This document shows, one piece after another, positions 47,223 to 55,892 of a stretch of 64,000 nt of DNA. The stretch is from Okeania sp. KiyG1 (GTDB taxonomy: Bacteria > Cyanobacteriota > Cyanobacteriia > Cyanobacteriales > Microcoleaceae). The position numbers were made by a program, and so were the translations under genes. The DNA is taken from NCBI RefSeq assembly GCF_014132355.1, contig NZ_BLZO01000091.1, positions 62,001 to 126,000 on the forward strand, given 5' to 3'. The notes below the pieces were generated by a model that did not search any database, was not told the DNA's origin, and was given only the letters and a program-made list of their open reading frames with translations. Position 1 is the first letter of the stretch. The number at the start of each line of letters is the position of its first letter.

Positions 47223-47462
47223 TTACCTCTTCTTATAAACTTAAGAGGATTGGATAAAAGGATTTTTTCTTCTCTTGGTCGATTGGATATGGCGAGGAAA
47301 CCCGCTCTTATCAGAGCCGCTCCGCTGTTAGCGTTTGCGGTAGCATTCCGGAACGGAAAGCTTTGCGGTAGCAAACGCCATCCCACCCTACGGGAAGCTC
47401 CGCTAACGACCGCTTTTTCTCCATGAATGGAGAGGCTTTATACCTGAATTTTTCGGTAACAA
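47223..47462 (+). repeat. Dispersed 200-bp repeat, copy 2, itself carrying an insertion
   Basis: Matches the copy at 31480 (TCTCTTGGTCGATTGGATAT, CCATCCCACCCTACGGGAAG, CTTTATACCTGAATTTTTCGG) but has extra bases between GGCGAGGAAACC and GCCATCCCA, including GTTAGCGTTTGCGGTAGCAT and TTGCGGTAGCAAACGCC, an inverted pair. The surrounding stretch 47086-48541 has no credible gene. Confidence 0.7.
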
Positions 47463-48261
47463 GTAAGAAGGAAGAATAAAAAAGTGGATGGGGTGGGTTT
47501 GTAGACAGGAAGTGCCTGGTCGTTGACTATCCCCAACCAATTGTAGGCACCGCAAGTGACGGTGGGGTATTAAACCCATAAAGAAAAAGATAAATATGAA
47601 TTTATAACTCTAGTTATAGGTTCTTCCATTTTCCATCCTCCCTATTCCTTAAAATTTAATATAGCAATATGATTTTAGTTGTGAGATATTGGATACTGTT
47701 GTTTTAGGTATGGAGGGAATAGGGAATAGAGAACAGGGAAGAAACGAATACATAAGAATTAAGATAACTGCTATATTCTATGCTTGAAAGTAATACCTCA
47801 ATTCTCATATCTGATTCCTGATTGCTATATTTATCTGGAATTTCAGTATTATTAGACATCTCCTCCAAAACAGAGAGTAGGGACCCACCCTCGCCCCTCC
47901 CCTCCCAGGAGACAGGACTGTTTCAAAGTATTGTAGATTAAGGATGAGCGGGAGAATGGGAGTAATGGAGATAGTGGAACAGTGAAATTTGCCAAAATTT
48001 GCCGATTTTGAGCGCCAATAAGCGTCTTTAAGCTCTAAGAGAATATTTGGTTCAACGCCGCTTAAAAGCCTTCATCCCCGTGTCTGGTGTGTCTGGTGTG
48101 TCCCCGTGTCTATCAAGAATGAAACAGCCCTACTCCCAGGAGGGGAAAAGGGGGTAGGGGGTAAGGGGAAATAATTGATAATTTATGTGGGATAATTGAT
48201 TTGATTTTTTATTATTGGAGATGTCTCTTGGCTTAAACGTTTTGAGGGATTTAATCAAGTT

Positions 48262-48420
48262 ATATCATGTCCGGTAGCATCGGTATTGTATAGTGAAGCA
48301 AGGAAGAAAGAAGAAAGAAGAGGGAAGAGGGAAGAAGGCTTAAAAGTGTGAAAAAACGTAAATTTCCTGTAGATATTCACCCTTGATTTTACACAAACGC
48401 GCCCCAGCGGACATGATATT
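48262..48420. repeat. ATATCATGTCCGG element, 160-bp copy
   Basis: ATATCATGTCCGG at 48262 and CGGACATGATATT ending at 48420 are inverted. The interior is a GGAAGAAAGAAGAAAGAAG tract and no gene. Upstream, 47463-48261 holds G/C-rich short repeats and a TCTGGTGTGTCTGGTGTGTC tandem, but no gene. Confidence 0.6.
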
Positions 48421-48541
48421 AAAACATCAAAAATCAAGGTTGTTTATGTCCCTAAAACTAATCATGGAATTTAATTTTTGACTTTTGGTTTAGTAAATGG
48501 GTATGATGAAATAATTTAGTTGTTGGCGAACAAGAGGAAAA

Positions 48542-49468
48542 ATGCGAATACTGATTATGGGTGGGACTCGATTTATTGGAGTCTATTTAACTAAAATTCT
48601 AGTAGAACAAGGACATGAAGTGGTACTATTTAACCGTGGTAATAAACCAAGTCCAGTGCCAGAAGTTAAAGAAATTCATGGCGATCGCACGGATGCTACT
48701 CAACTTAAAGAAAAATTAGCATCGGAAAAATTTGATGCTATTTTTGATAATAACGGACGAAAATTAACTGATACAAAACCTTTAGCTGAAATCTTCAAAG
48801 ACCAGGTACAACATTTCATTTATATGAGTTCTGCGGGGGTTTATTTAAAGTCTGACCAAATGCCTCATATTGAAGGAGATGCTATAGACCCAAAAAGTCG
48901 TCATTTAGGTAAATATGAAACAGAAACAGAATTAACAAATCAAGGTTTACCCTGGACTTCAATTCGCCCTACTTATATTTATGGACCACAAAACTATAAC
49001 GATCTAGAAGCATGGTTTTTTGACAGAATTGTACGCGATCGCCCGATTCCTATTCCGGGAAATGGACTTCATATTACTCAATTAGGTCATGTCAAAGATT
49101 TAGCAATGGCAATGGCAAATGTATTAGGAAATGACAAAGCAATTGGACAAATTTATAATGTTTCTGGAGAGCGTTATGTCACTTTTGATGGTTTAGCTCG
49201 TGCTTGTGCTGAAGCTGCGGGAAAATCTCCTGATTCTATTAAGTTAGTACATTACGACCCGAAACAATTTGACTTTGGAAAAAAGAAAGCCTTTCCATTA
49301 CGAACTCAACATTTCTTTGCCAGTATAAATAAGGCAATGACAGAATTAAATTGGCAGCCAAAATTTGATTTAGTTTCTGGGTTAAAAGATTCATTTGAAA
49401 ATGATTTTATCGCCTCTGGTCGTGACAAAAAAGAAGTAGATTTTTCAATTGATGATGAAATTTTATAG
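48542..49468 (+). CDS. NAD-dependent epimerase/dehydratase, CSP41-like
   Basis: 308 residues of the extended short-chain dehydrogenase fold. The nucleotide loop is MGGTRFIG (residues 6-13). Instead of YxxxK the sequence has HLGKYETETELTNQGLPWTS, as in plant CSP41, and ends with YVTFDGLARACAEAAGK and FDLVSGLKDSFENDF. CSP41 proteins bind and cleave RNA and associate with chloroplast ribosomes; cyanobacterial homologs are present in most genomes and are assumed to act on RNA. Substrate not determinable. ATG with AGAGGAAAA upstream. Single gene, intact. Confidence 0.88.
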   Translation: MRILIMGGTRFIGVYLTKILVEQGHEVVLFNRGNKPSPVPEVKEIHGDRTDATQLKEKLASEKFDAIFDNNGRKLTDTKPLAEIFKDQVQHFIYMSSAGVYLKSDQMPHIEGDAIDPKSRHLGKYETETELTNQGLPWTSIRPTYIYGPQNYNDLEAWFFDRIVRDRPIPIPGNGLHITQLGHVKDLAMAMANVLGNDKAIGQIYNVSGERYVTFDGLARACAEAAGKSPDSIKLVHYDPKQFDFGKKKAFPLRTQHFFASINKAMTELNWQPKFDLVSGLKDSFENDFIASGRDKKEVDFSIDDEIL

Positions 49469-49519
49469 TGTGTAGCGCTAGGGAATAGGGAACAGTTTTC
49501 ATTAATGGATAATGGATAA

Positions 49520-49645
49520 TTACCTCTGCTTAAAACCGTTACGGAATTGAATATAAGGAAGTATTATTTCTTCTCTTGGTCGATTGGTTGATTGGATATG
49601 GCGAGGTCTTCTTGCCATCCCTCGACCGCTTTTTTCCCCTTGAAA
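49520..49645 (+). repeat. Dispersed 200-bp repeat, copy 3
   Basis: Has TTACCTCTGCTTAAAACCGT, TTGAATATAAGGAAGTATTA, TCTCTTGGTCGATTGG, GGCGAGG and CCTTGAAAGGGGAGGCT. Its GGAAGTATTATTT string is the uninterrupted version of the site hit by the small element at 52431. A GAAGTCAGAAGTTAGAAGTC tandem follows; no gene in 49469-49933. Confidence 0.7.
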
Positions 49646-49933
49646 GGGGAGGCTATTAACGAAGTCAGAAGTTAGAAGTCAGAAGTCAGAAGTTATTTTT
49701 GTAACGGGGATTTAAGCCCCGCTCCAAAAATATTACACCTTAAAAGGCGGGGTTTTAGACCCATGTTATTTTGATAAAGCTGAATTATTTAATTAATAAT
49801 TATTAATTATTCGGTAAAAACATTTCCGGATTTGGTGAATCAACATAAGAATTAAGATACAGCACATTCCATTTTTAGGTAACCCATCGCGGACAAGATG
49901 CCCGCACTACATACATTACAGAGGATAAATTCA

Positions 49934-50838
49934 ATGAACTTTGATATTTTTGAGGAGGAATATTATCTACAACAATATCCAGGTATTAATGCAGCAATTA
50001 CTCAAGGTTTAGTAACATCAGGATTAGATCATTTTCAACGTTATGGTTTAACAGAAGGACGCACAAAAGTTTCCCATTACTATGACGAAACAACCTACTT
50101 AGAAAATAATCCTGATGTAGCCAATATTCTACAAACAAACATATTCGCGTCAGGACTAGAACATTTCATTAATTATGGTTATGAAGAGGGACGCAACAAT
50201 ACAAGTCCTGACTATGATGAAACTTTTTACCTACAAAAATATAATGATGTAGCATCACAGATATAAACAGGTACTTATGTAAGTGGATTTTCTCATTTTA
50301 TCCAAGTTGGTAGTATAGAAAATTTGCAGACTACCAGTTTTGTAGATTCATTCTATTTGGGACAAAATTCTGGTGTAGCTGAGGCAGTTAATAACGGTGT
50401 TTTTCCCACAGGTCAAGCTCACTATAGAGAATATGGGCAATTTGAACAACGCTCTGCACGTTTTACTGGTACTCCCGGTAGCGATGTAATTTTGGGATAT
50501 GGGGAAGGAGAGAAAGACATTTATGGCGTTGGTGTAACTCCCAGACCCAGTTTTTTAAGTTTGCCAGGTCCTGACTTCAATAATGACGACGTTAATGGTA
50601 GTATATGCGATAATTAGAAAGAAATTCCCAGAGGCATTTACTGCCGAGGGAATAGTGAGCTGCGCCGAGAGCGCCAGTATTGGTTAATCCAATATCAAGA
50701 TATTAAGCTCAGATCGATTTTCTACAGTTTAGTTCGTACGGTGAAGGATTTGCGTTAATTCAAAATTTCGATCCATCTGATGGAGATACAATAAAACTTA
50801 TCATAGGTAGTTCTGATTTTGATTTGGTAGTGGACTGA
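49934..50838 (+). pseudogene. Secreted repeat / RTX-like protein gene, decayed
   Basis: From ATG at 49934 (MNFDIFEEEYYLQQYPG, with GAGGATAA upstream) the frame has four repeats of about 47 residues with YYLQQYPGINAAITQGLVTS, GLDHFQRYGLTEGR as the first. The repeats are broken by TAA at 50264-50266, and the frame stays open after it (TGTYVSGFSHFIQVGSIE). A start of an RTX-like beta-roll follows (GTPGSDVILGYGEGEKDIYG), then a shift and a final piece SYGEGFALIQNFDPSDGDTI ending at 50838 in an inserted element. Such proteins are secreted, often through type I systems, and their role is unclear. Confidence 0.7.
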
Positions 50839-51050
50839 CACAGCTAAAACTATGCATTAGATTATTGGTGCGGGGGCGGGTTTACCAGGTCCTGGGTAAA
50901 ACCATTAACTTAACGCGGAACCCGCCCCTACTACTGTACATTAGATTATTGATGCGGGGGCGGGTTTACCAGGTCCTGGGTAAAACCATTAACTTAACGC
51001 GGAACCCGCCCCTACTATTGCACCATTTTAGGCGTGTCACGCCAGTAGGG
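50827..51050. repeat. TAGTGGACTGACACA element with a tandem 78-bp interior
   Basis: TAGTGGACTGACACAGCTAA at 50828 and the complement of TACTGGCGTGACACGCCTAA at the other end are inverted. The interior has two nearly identical 78-base units (GCGGGGGCGGGTTTACCAGG, CCATTAACTTAACGCGGAAC). It interrupts the end of the RTX-like gene. The same ends bound the element at 29655. Confidence 0.7.
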
Positions 51051-51116
51051 TGTGTTAGCGGCAGCGTAACTGAGTAAGTTATGATAATATCTGTTGAGAA
51101 TTTTTAAAATTACTTC

Positions 51117-51204
51117 AACAGGACTTACACAGAACTAGCATATCTAGTAGGGGGAAATGGCATTTGCCCTCTACAGATTATCCGGACATAATATAAGTCC
51201 TGTA
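51117..51204. repeat. AGGACTTA element, partial
   Basis: CAACAGGACTTACACAG and ATAAGTCCTG bound a short unit with GGGGGAAATGGCATTTGCCC inside. It contains a stray CCGGACATAATATAA end of another family, so it is composite. Confidence 0.55.
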
Positions 51205-51222
51205 TTTATCAATCTCCATTCC

Positions 51223-52251
51223 CTAAACCACCGCAGTTTCTAACATTTTAATCGTACCGCGATCGCTATCTATCTCCACTTCTACTCCCAATGGTACTGT
51301 AAATTTATCCCGAATATGACCGATCGCCGTACCATACCAAGCAGGAATACCTAGAGGTCGAATACGGTCTACCAAAACTTGCCATAAAGTTAACGTGGGA
51401 AAATTATCCTCCTCATCCAGACATCTAGTACATTGCGCAAATACAAAACCCTCCAACTGCTGCAAAATGCCAGCTAAACTCAAATGAGTCAACATCCGGT
51501 CTACCCGATAAATATCTTCTCTTATTTCCTCCACAAACAAAATTTTCCCTCGCCAGTCTGGCAAAAAATTAGACCCCACCATCGCTGTTAATACAGACAA
51601 GTTTCCCCCCACAAGTTGCCCCTGTGCTTTTCCACTCGTAATAGTTTCCACAATATTCGTGGGAGGTTGCAAGGTCATCGCCTTTCCTTCAAACAGTATA
51701 CTTTTGAGATAACCCACAGAAAATTTATTCCAGTAAGATGTACCAAAGGGACCGTGAAATGTCACCAGACCACTGCGTGCGTATATTGCCAATAACAGAG
51801 CAGTAATATCACTGTAACCAATGATAATTTTGGGATTTTTCCGAATTAAGTCATAGTCTAATAATGGCAAGATGCGACTACTACCCCAACCACCTGTAGT
51901 TGTTACTAATGCTTTTACTTCGTCATCCGCAAACATAGCATTAATATCTGCTGCGCGGTCTATATCTTTACCTGCTAAATATCCATAGCGATCGAGAACG
52001 TGGGTGCCAACTTTTACTTTTAATTTTTGTTGCCCTAAAACCAAATTGACGTATTTGAGTTGATTTTTATAAATCATAGTGGCAGGACTAACTACTGCTA
52101 CGGTATCGCCTACTTTGAGACGGGGTGGTTTGAGGATAGGTTGGGGGGATACTGCTGAAGCAACCCGGAGCGATCGCTTATTTATCGCAGCGAGTTGAGT
52201 TGTCAATAAACTTAGACCTAGAAATTTTAAAAAGTAACGGCGATCGCTCAT
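51223..52251 (-). CDS. LD-carboxypeptidase (peptidase S66 family)
   Basis: 342 residues from the start I chose (MSDRRYFLKFLGLSLL), which gives a twin-arginine-like export signal; a longer reading frame starts 27 bases upstream. The S66 catalytic features are present: Ser in IIGYSDITALLLA, Glu in FVEEIREDIYR and His in TAIGHIRDKFT. The enzyme removes the terminal D-Ala from muropeptide tetrapeptides during peptidoglycan recycling; with an export signal it may act in the periplasm. Single gene, intact. Confidence 0.85.
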   Translation of the reverse strand: MSDRRYFLKFLGLSLLTTQLAAINKRSLRVASAVSPQPILKPPRLKVGDTVAVVSPATMIYKNQLKYVNLVLGQQKLKVKVGTHVLDRYGYLAGKDIDRAADINAMFADDEVKALVTTTGGWGSSRILPLLDYDLIRKNPKIIIGYSDITALLLAIYARSGLVTFHGPFGTSYWNKFSVGYLKSILFEGKAMTLQPPTNIVETITSGKAQGQLVGGNLSVLTAMVGSNFLPDWRGKILFVEEIREDIYRVDRMLTHLSLAGILQQLEGFVFAQCTRCLDEEDNFPTLTLWQVLVDRIRPLGIPAWYGTAIGHIRDKFTVPLGVEVEIDSDRGTIKMLETAVV

Positions 52252-52384
52252 AAATATTGCAGCAGGAATAAAAAACATAATTTTCTTGATGATATTCTAT
52301 AGTAATATCCTGTTTGCTTAATTAGCGAAGTAGATGGTAGGTTTCATTAATGGATAATGGATCATGGATAATGGATAATGGATA

Positions 52385-52640
52385 ATTACTTCTGGTTAAA
52401 ACCGTTACGGAATTGAATATAAGGAAATATGGCGTTGCTGAAATGTAATGGTAAGTAGCTGAAGGTAAAATTGAAAAACTTATGTTTTGCGTTGATACTT
52501 AATCTAAAAATCATTACCATTCAGCAACGCCGGAAATATTATTTCTTTTTTTTCCCTTGTAGAGCGACAGCTCGCGGCGCAGCCAAGGGTCAGCAGAGTA
52601 AGCTGAATTATTTAATTAATAATTATTAATTATTAATTAT
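52385..52640 (+). repeat. Dispersed 200-bp repeat, copy 4, split by a 101-bp element
   Basis: Left part ACTTCTGGTTAAAACCGTTA, TTGAATATAAGGAAATAT; right part continues after 52539 with TATTTCTTTTTTTTCCC. The bases 52279-52846 hold no gene. The copy ends in TTAATTATTAATTATTAATT and is followed by the GGACGTTGCATGCAACGTCC palindrome at 52747. Confidence 0.65.
52431..52531. mobile_element. 101-bp MITE-like element with 8-bp target duplication
   Basis: Terminal inverted repeats: GGCGTTGCTGAAATGTAATGG at the left (52431) and CATTACCATTCAGCAACGCC at the right (ending 52531). It is flanked by GGAAATAT at 52423-52430 and 52532-52539. The uninterrupted target is seen in copy 3 (GGAAGTATTATTT). Confidence 0.85.
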
Positions 52641-52846
52641 TCGGTAAATTGAAGAGGGAACACTGGAAACTGAACAGAAATTTGGGATATTTCTTCAACA
52701 TTGAGAGGAGAACATTCCCACTCCCCCACTCCCCCACTCCCTGTACGGACGTTGCATGCAACGTCCCTACTGACCTATCCGTGTATCCGTGCCATAATCC
52801 GTGTGAGCCACTCCCCCACTCCCCCAATCCCTTGTCACCCAGTGAA

Positions 52847-55738
52847 CTACCCAGGTTTAAACCACTCATAACAAATTAACTGAATATCTTCTGCTTTTAT
52901 CATTTCCAGAGGATTTGATTTTTCTTCTTCTTCAAGTTGATAATAAAGGTCTGAATCAACAAAAAGTTCATCTAAGTCAGAGACTAACCTATTTAAGTCA
53001 TAACTATCAACATATTTCTGCCAAATAGGCTTAATCTCTCGTTCAATATTGCGCAGGTTTTCTGTGGTAATTACTTGCAAAATCCGCTTTTTAACTGTTT
53101 GAGATTCTAAGTCTAATACATCAGTATTTTGTTGTGTCAAAACATAGTGAATTTTCTTCAATAATGTACTTAATTTAGGCTTCAACTTACTGTTAGTTTG
53201 CTGCCGTTTAAAATCTTTAAGTAAATTATCCACTGCCTTTTCCAAAACTTCAAAAATAGCATCATCAAATGGTACTGGTTTCATTTGGTCTGGGTGGGGA
53301 AAATCTTCAGCTTTACATTTGAGCAAATTAAAGATTTTTCGCTTCTCACTAATCCGATGTTCCAATTTAGTAGAAATAGTTCCATTTATCCTCGGATAAA
53401 AATGCCAAAAATGTTGTTCTACAGTACGAAAAGCTAGAAATATTCCATCTAATTCTTGAGGAATATCCGTGCGAGTGCTGTGAATACCCAAAGGAATTTC
53501 TTCCACAGCTTCTGCCCCTACTTGTTGCAAAAACTCCACCAAAGGAAATCTCATTTCGTCTAGAGAAATCAAATCTGCTGCTAACTCTAATTCTTCTAAA
53601 ATAGCAGCTTTTTCTGCCTCTGTTTCTGCTTGCTTAAGTCGTCGCAATTCCTCTAAAGATTTATCAGAAATAACTTCTCCTAAAACACTACCGTCTAACC
53701 CCACCGTTTCATCAATATCTGCAATTCGTTTCTGTAATCTTTCAACTAATCCTAATAAATCTTCTAAACCTTCTTCTGGGAAACAATTATAAATAAATAA
53801 TTCTTGATAATTAGTACCTAAACGGTCAATCCTTCCGGCTCTTTGAATCATCCGCACTGGGTTCCAATGCAGGTCGTAATTAATTAAAACTCCAGCATCC
53901 TGTAAATTTTGTCCTTCTGATAAGACATCGGTACAAATAAGAATGTCAATTTCTTGTTTTTTAAATTCTGCTATTTCCTCCTCATTTTCACAATTAGATA
54001 GAGGTGCAAATTTCTTGACTTTTTCTTGTCGCTGTTGACTTTTTGTATCCCCTGTCAATAAATCAATATTTATAGTTCGATTTACCTGCATTGAATTTAA
54101 CCATTGCTCATCTTTTAATAATTCAGCGTATAAATATTTCGCCGTATCTTTAAAATAGCTAAAAACTAGAAATTTTTGTCCTACTAACTGAGTTTGAAGC
54201 AGTTCCTTGAATGCTTGTAACTTGCGGTCATAATCTCTAGCGCTCTCAACTACTTTTTTAATCTGTTGGAGGATATTTTTGAGAGTTTTTAAGTCTGAAT
54301 TAATGTCAGTTTTTAACTCATCAATACGATATTGTTTGGGGTCAACTTCGTTTAAAGATGAAATAATTTCATCAACTGTGATATTTTCCGTTTCATCTGT
54401 TTCTACTGTCAAGATTTTGCGGAATTTTTTGCTTTCTAACAATTTACCTTTTTCCAGATATTCAGAAAATCTCTGTTGAAATTTACTTTGGTAATTGAGA
54501 CTATTTTCAAAAGCAATTAATGAACTTTCCAATCTTTTTAAATATAGGGTTTTCATCAGAGCAACTAAGGCTTGATTCCGCTTGACTCTAGCTTGGTCTT
54601 GTTGGTCTTTCCTTTTCTTAAATGCCCGGATATTATAAGGTGCTAAATGTAGTTGGTCAATTTGATTAGCAATACCTGCATAAAGTCCTTTAAAACTGTC
54701 TTCAAAGTTATAAGTGAAATTTTCTAACTGGCGTTTGGGAAAATTAATTTCTTTTCCTCCTATTTCAATTTTTTCTCCAGCTTCCTGACGCTTAATTACA
54801 TCTCGACGACTCCGACGTACCATTGTTTCTAACAACAATTCAGTAATATCTAAACGACCTTTATCTACAAGTTGAAAATAACTTTTCAGGTTAGGAATGC
54901 CCCAATCACGATAATAATTTTCACTGTTGCGGGTTAATAATAGCATCTGATGATAGAGGTCATAAATACTATTATTGATAGGAGTTGCTGTTAATAATAC
55001 TACTCGTTTATTCCGCTTACCACTGCCGATTAATTTTTGGAGAGTGCCATAGCGATTTGTATTAGAATTGTGGAAATTATGAGATTCATCTACTACTATA
55101 ATGTCGTGTTTTGTGTAGCGACGAACATTAAAATCTTGGCGACTAATTTCTTCTTGAGAAACAACATCCGCTTTAATCCCAAATTCATCTAATTTCTTAC
55201 GCCATACTAAATCTCGTAGTTGAGCAGGACAAATAACTATGGCGCGGGGAACATAACCAAGACGTTTATCTTTGGCCAGATAATGTTCCAGCAGTCGCAA
55301 AGCGATGTAAGTTTTGCCCAGACCTACAGAGTCTGCCACCATTACTGCTTGATGACGTTCTAATAATTTGACCGCTCGTTCATATCCTTCCTGTTGGAAA
55401 CTTGCTAAGTCCAGAGCTGTGCGATCGCCTCCTTCTCCAATAGTATCTTCTTTAAAGAATTCATACAAAGTCTTGACAAATATCTGATAAGGTGTATATG
55501 GTTTGCTACCAAATTTTGACCGTTCTAGGGTGTCGATAAGTTTGGCTTTGTAGTCTCGGTCAACACTGGGATGATTCCAAAATGTATCGAACCAGTTTTG
55601 GCGGAGGTCGCGAGCGATCGCCTGTTGTTTATTCAAAACATTTAGCTCTGTATTACCGCCTAAACCGGATTTTGATTTATCTATTGGACAATAGTTACAG
55701 CAGTTTCCGCGCGTTATTGTTGTACATATGCGGAACAA
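52847..55738 (-). CDS. SNF2-type DNA helicase/translocase, N terminus probably truncated
   Basis: 963 residues. SNF2 motifs are clear: VADSVGLGKTY (Lys142), ICPAQLRDLVW, VVDESHNFH (217-220), LLTATPINN, ICTDVLSEGQNLQDAG and MIQRAGRIDRLG. A long coiled-coil region lies between the two RecA lobes (about 340-540). The preceding block (KAKLIDTLERSKFGSKPYTP) is known in bacterial helicases that begin with a phospholipase D-like nuclease domain; here about 33 odd residues (MFRICTTITRGNCCNYCP) replace it, so the N-terminal domain seems lost. It follows the AAA ATPase gene after an AGGACTTACGCA element. Both may act on DNA together. Confidence 0.85.
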   Translation of the reverse strand: MFRICTTITRGNCCNYCPIDKSKSGLGGNTELNVLNKQQAIARDLRQNWFDTFWNHPSVDRDYKAKLIDTLERSKFGSKPYTPYQIFVKTLYEFFKEDTIGEGGDRTALDLASFQQEGYERAVKLLERHQAVMVADSVGLGKTYIALRLLEHYLAKDKRLGYVPRAIVICPAQLRDLVWRKKLDEFGIKADVVSQEEISRQDFNVRRYTKHDIIVVDESHNFHNSNTNRYGTLQKLIGSGKRNKRVVLLTATPINNSIYDLYHQMLLLTRNSENYYRDWGIPNLKSYFQLVDKGRLDITELLLETMVRRSRRDVIKRQEAGEKIEIGGKEINFPKRQLENFTYNFEDSFKGLYAGIANQIDQLHLAPYNIRAFKKRKDQQDQARVKRNQALVALMKTLYLKRLESSLIAFENSLNYQSKFQQRFSEYLEKGKLLESKKFRKILTVETDETENITVDEIISSLNEVDPKQYRIDELKTDINSDLKTLKNILQQIKKVVESARDYDRKLQAFKELLQTQLVGQKFLVFSYFKDTAKYLYAELLKDEQWLNSMQVNRTINIDLLTGDTKSQQRQEKVKKFAPLSNCENEEEIAEFKKQEIDILICTDVLSEGQNLQDAGVLINYDLHWNPVRMIQRAGRIDRLGTNYQELFIYNCFPEEGLEDLLGLVERLQKRIADIDETVGLDGSVLGEVISDKSLEELRRLKQAETEAEKAAILEELELAADLISLDEMRFPLVEFLQQVGAEAVEEIPLGIHSTRTDIPQELDGIFLAFRTVEQHFWHFYPRINGTISTKLEHRISEKRKIFNLLKCKAEDFPHPDQMKPVPFDDAIFEVLEKAVDNLLKDFKRQQTNSKLKPKLSTLLKKIHYVLTQQNTDVLDLESQTVKKRILQVITTENLRNIEREIKPIWQKYVDSYDLNRLVSDLDELFVDSDLYYQLEEEEKSNPLEMIKAEDIQLICYEWFKPG

Positions 55739-55792
55739 GTGCGGCAGCTATATCGCTACCTTCATGCAACAAAGCCATCTATAAATATCAAT

Positions 55793-55892
55793 CAGGACTT
55801 ACGCAATTTCTTAAACAACACGCTATTCTTAGGGGGCGAATGCCATTCGCCCCTACAGATGGTGTATATTTTCTTATGTTGCGTAAGTCCTG
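55793..55892. repeat. AGGACTTACGCA element between ATPase and helicase genes
   Basis: CAGGACTTACGCAA at 55793 and TTGCGTAAGTCCTG at 55892 are perfect inverted repeats. GGGGGCGAATGCCATTCGCC lies inside. The element begins directly at the stop codon of the ATPase gene. Same family as 20795. Confidence 0.8.

Noticed and set aside
47195-47386. 63-codon ORF in the 47-kb spacer
   Set aside because: It is encoded by the dispersed 200-bp repeat, and its counterpart frames differ in each copy.
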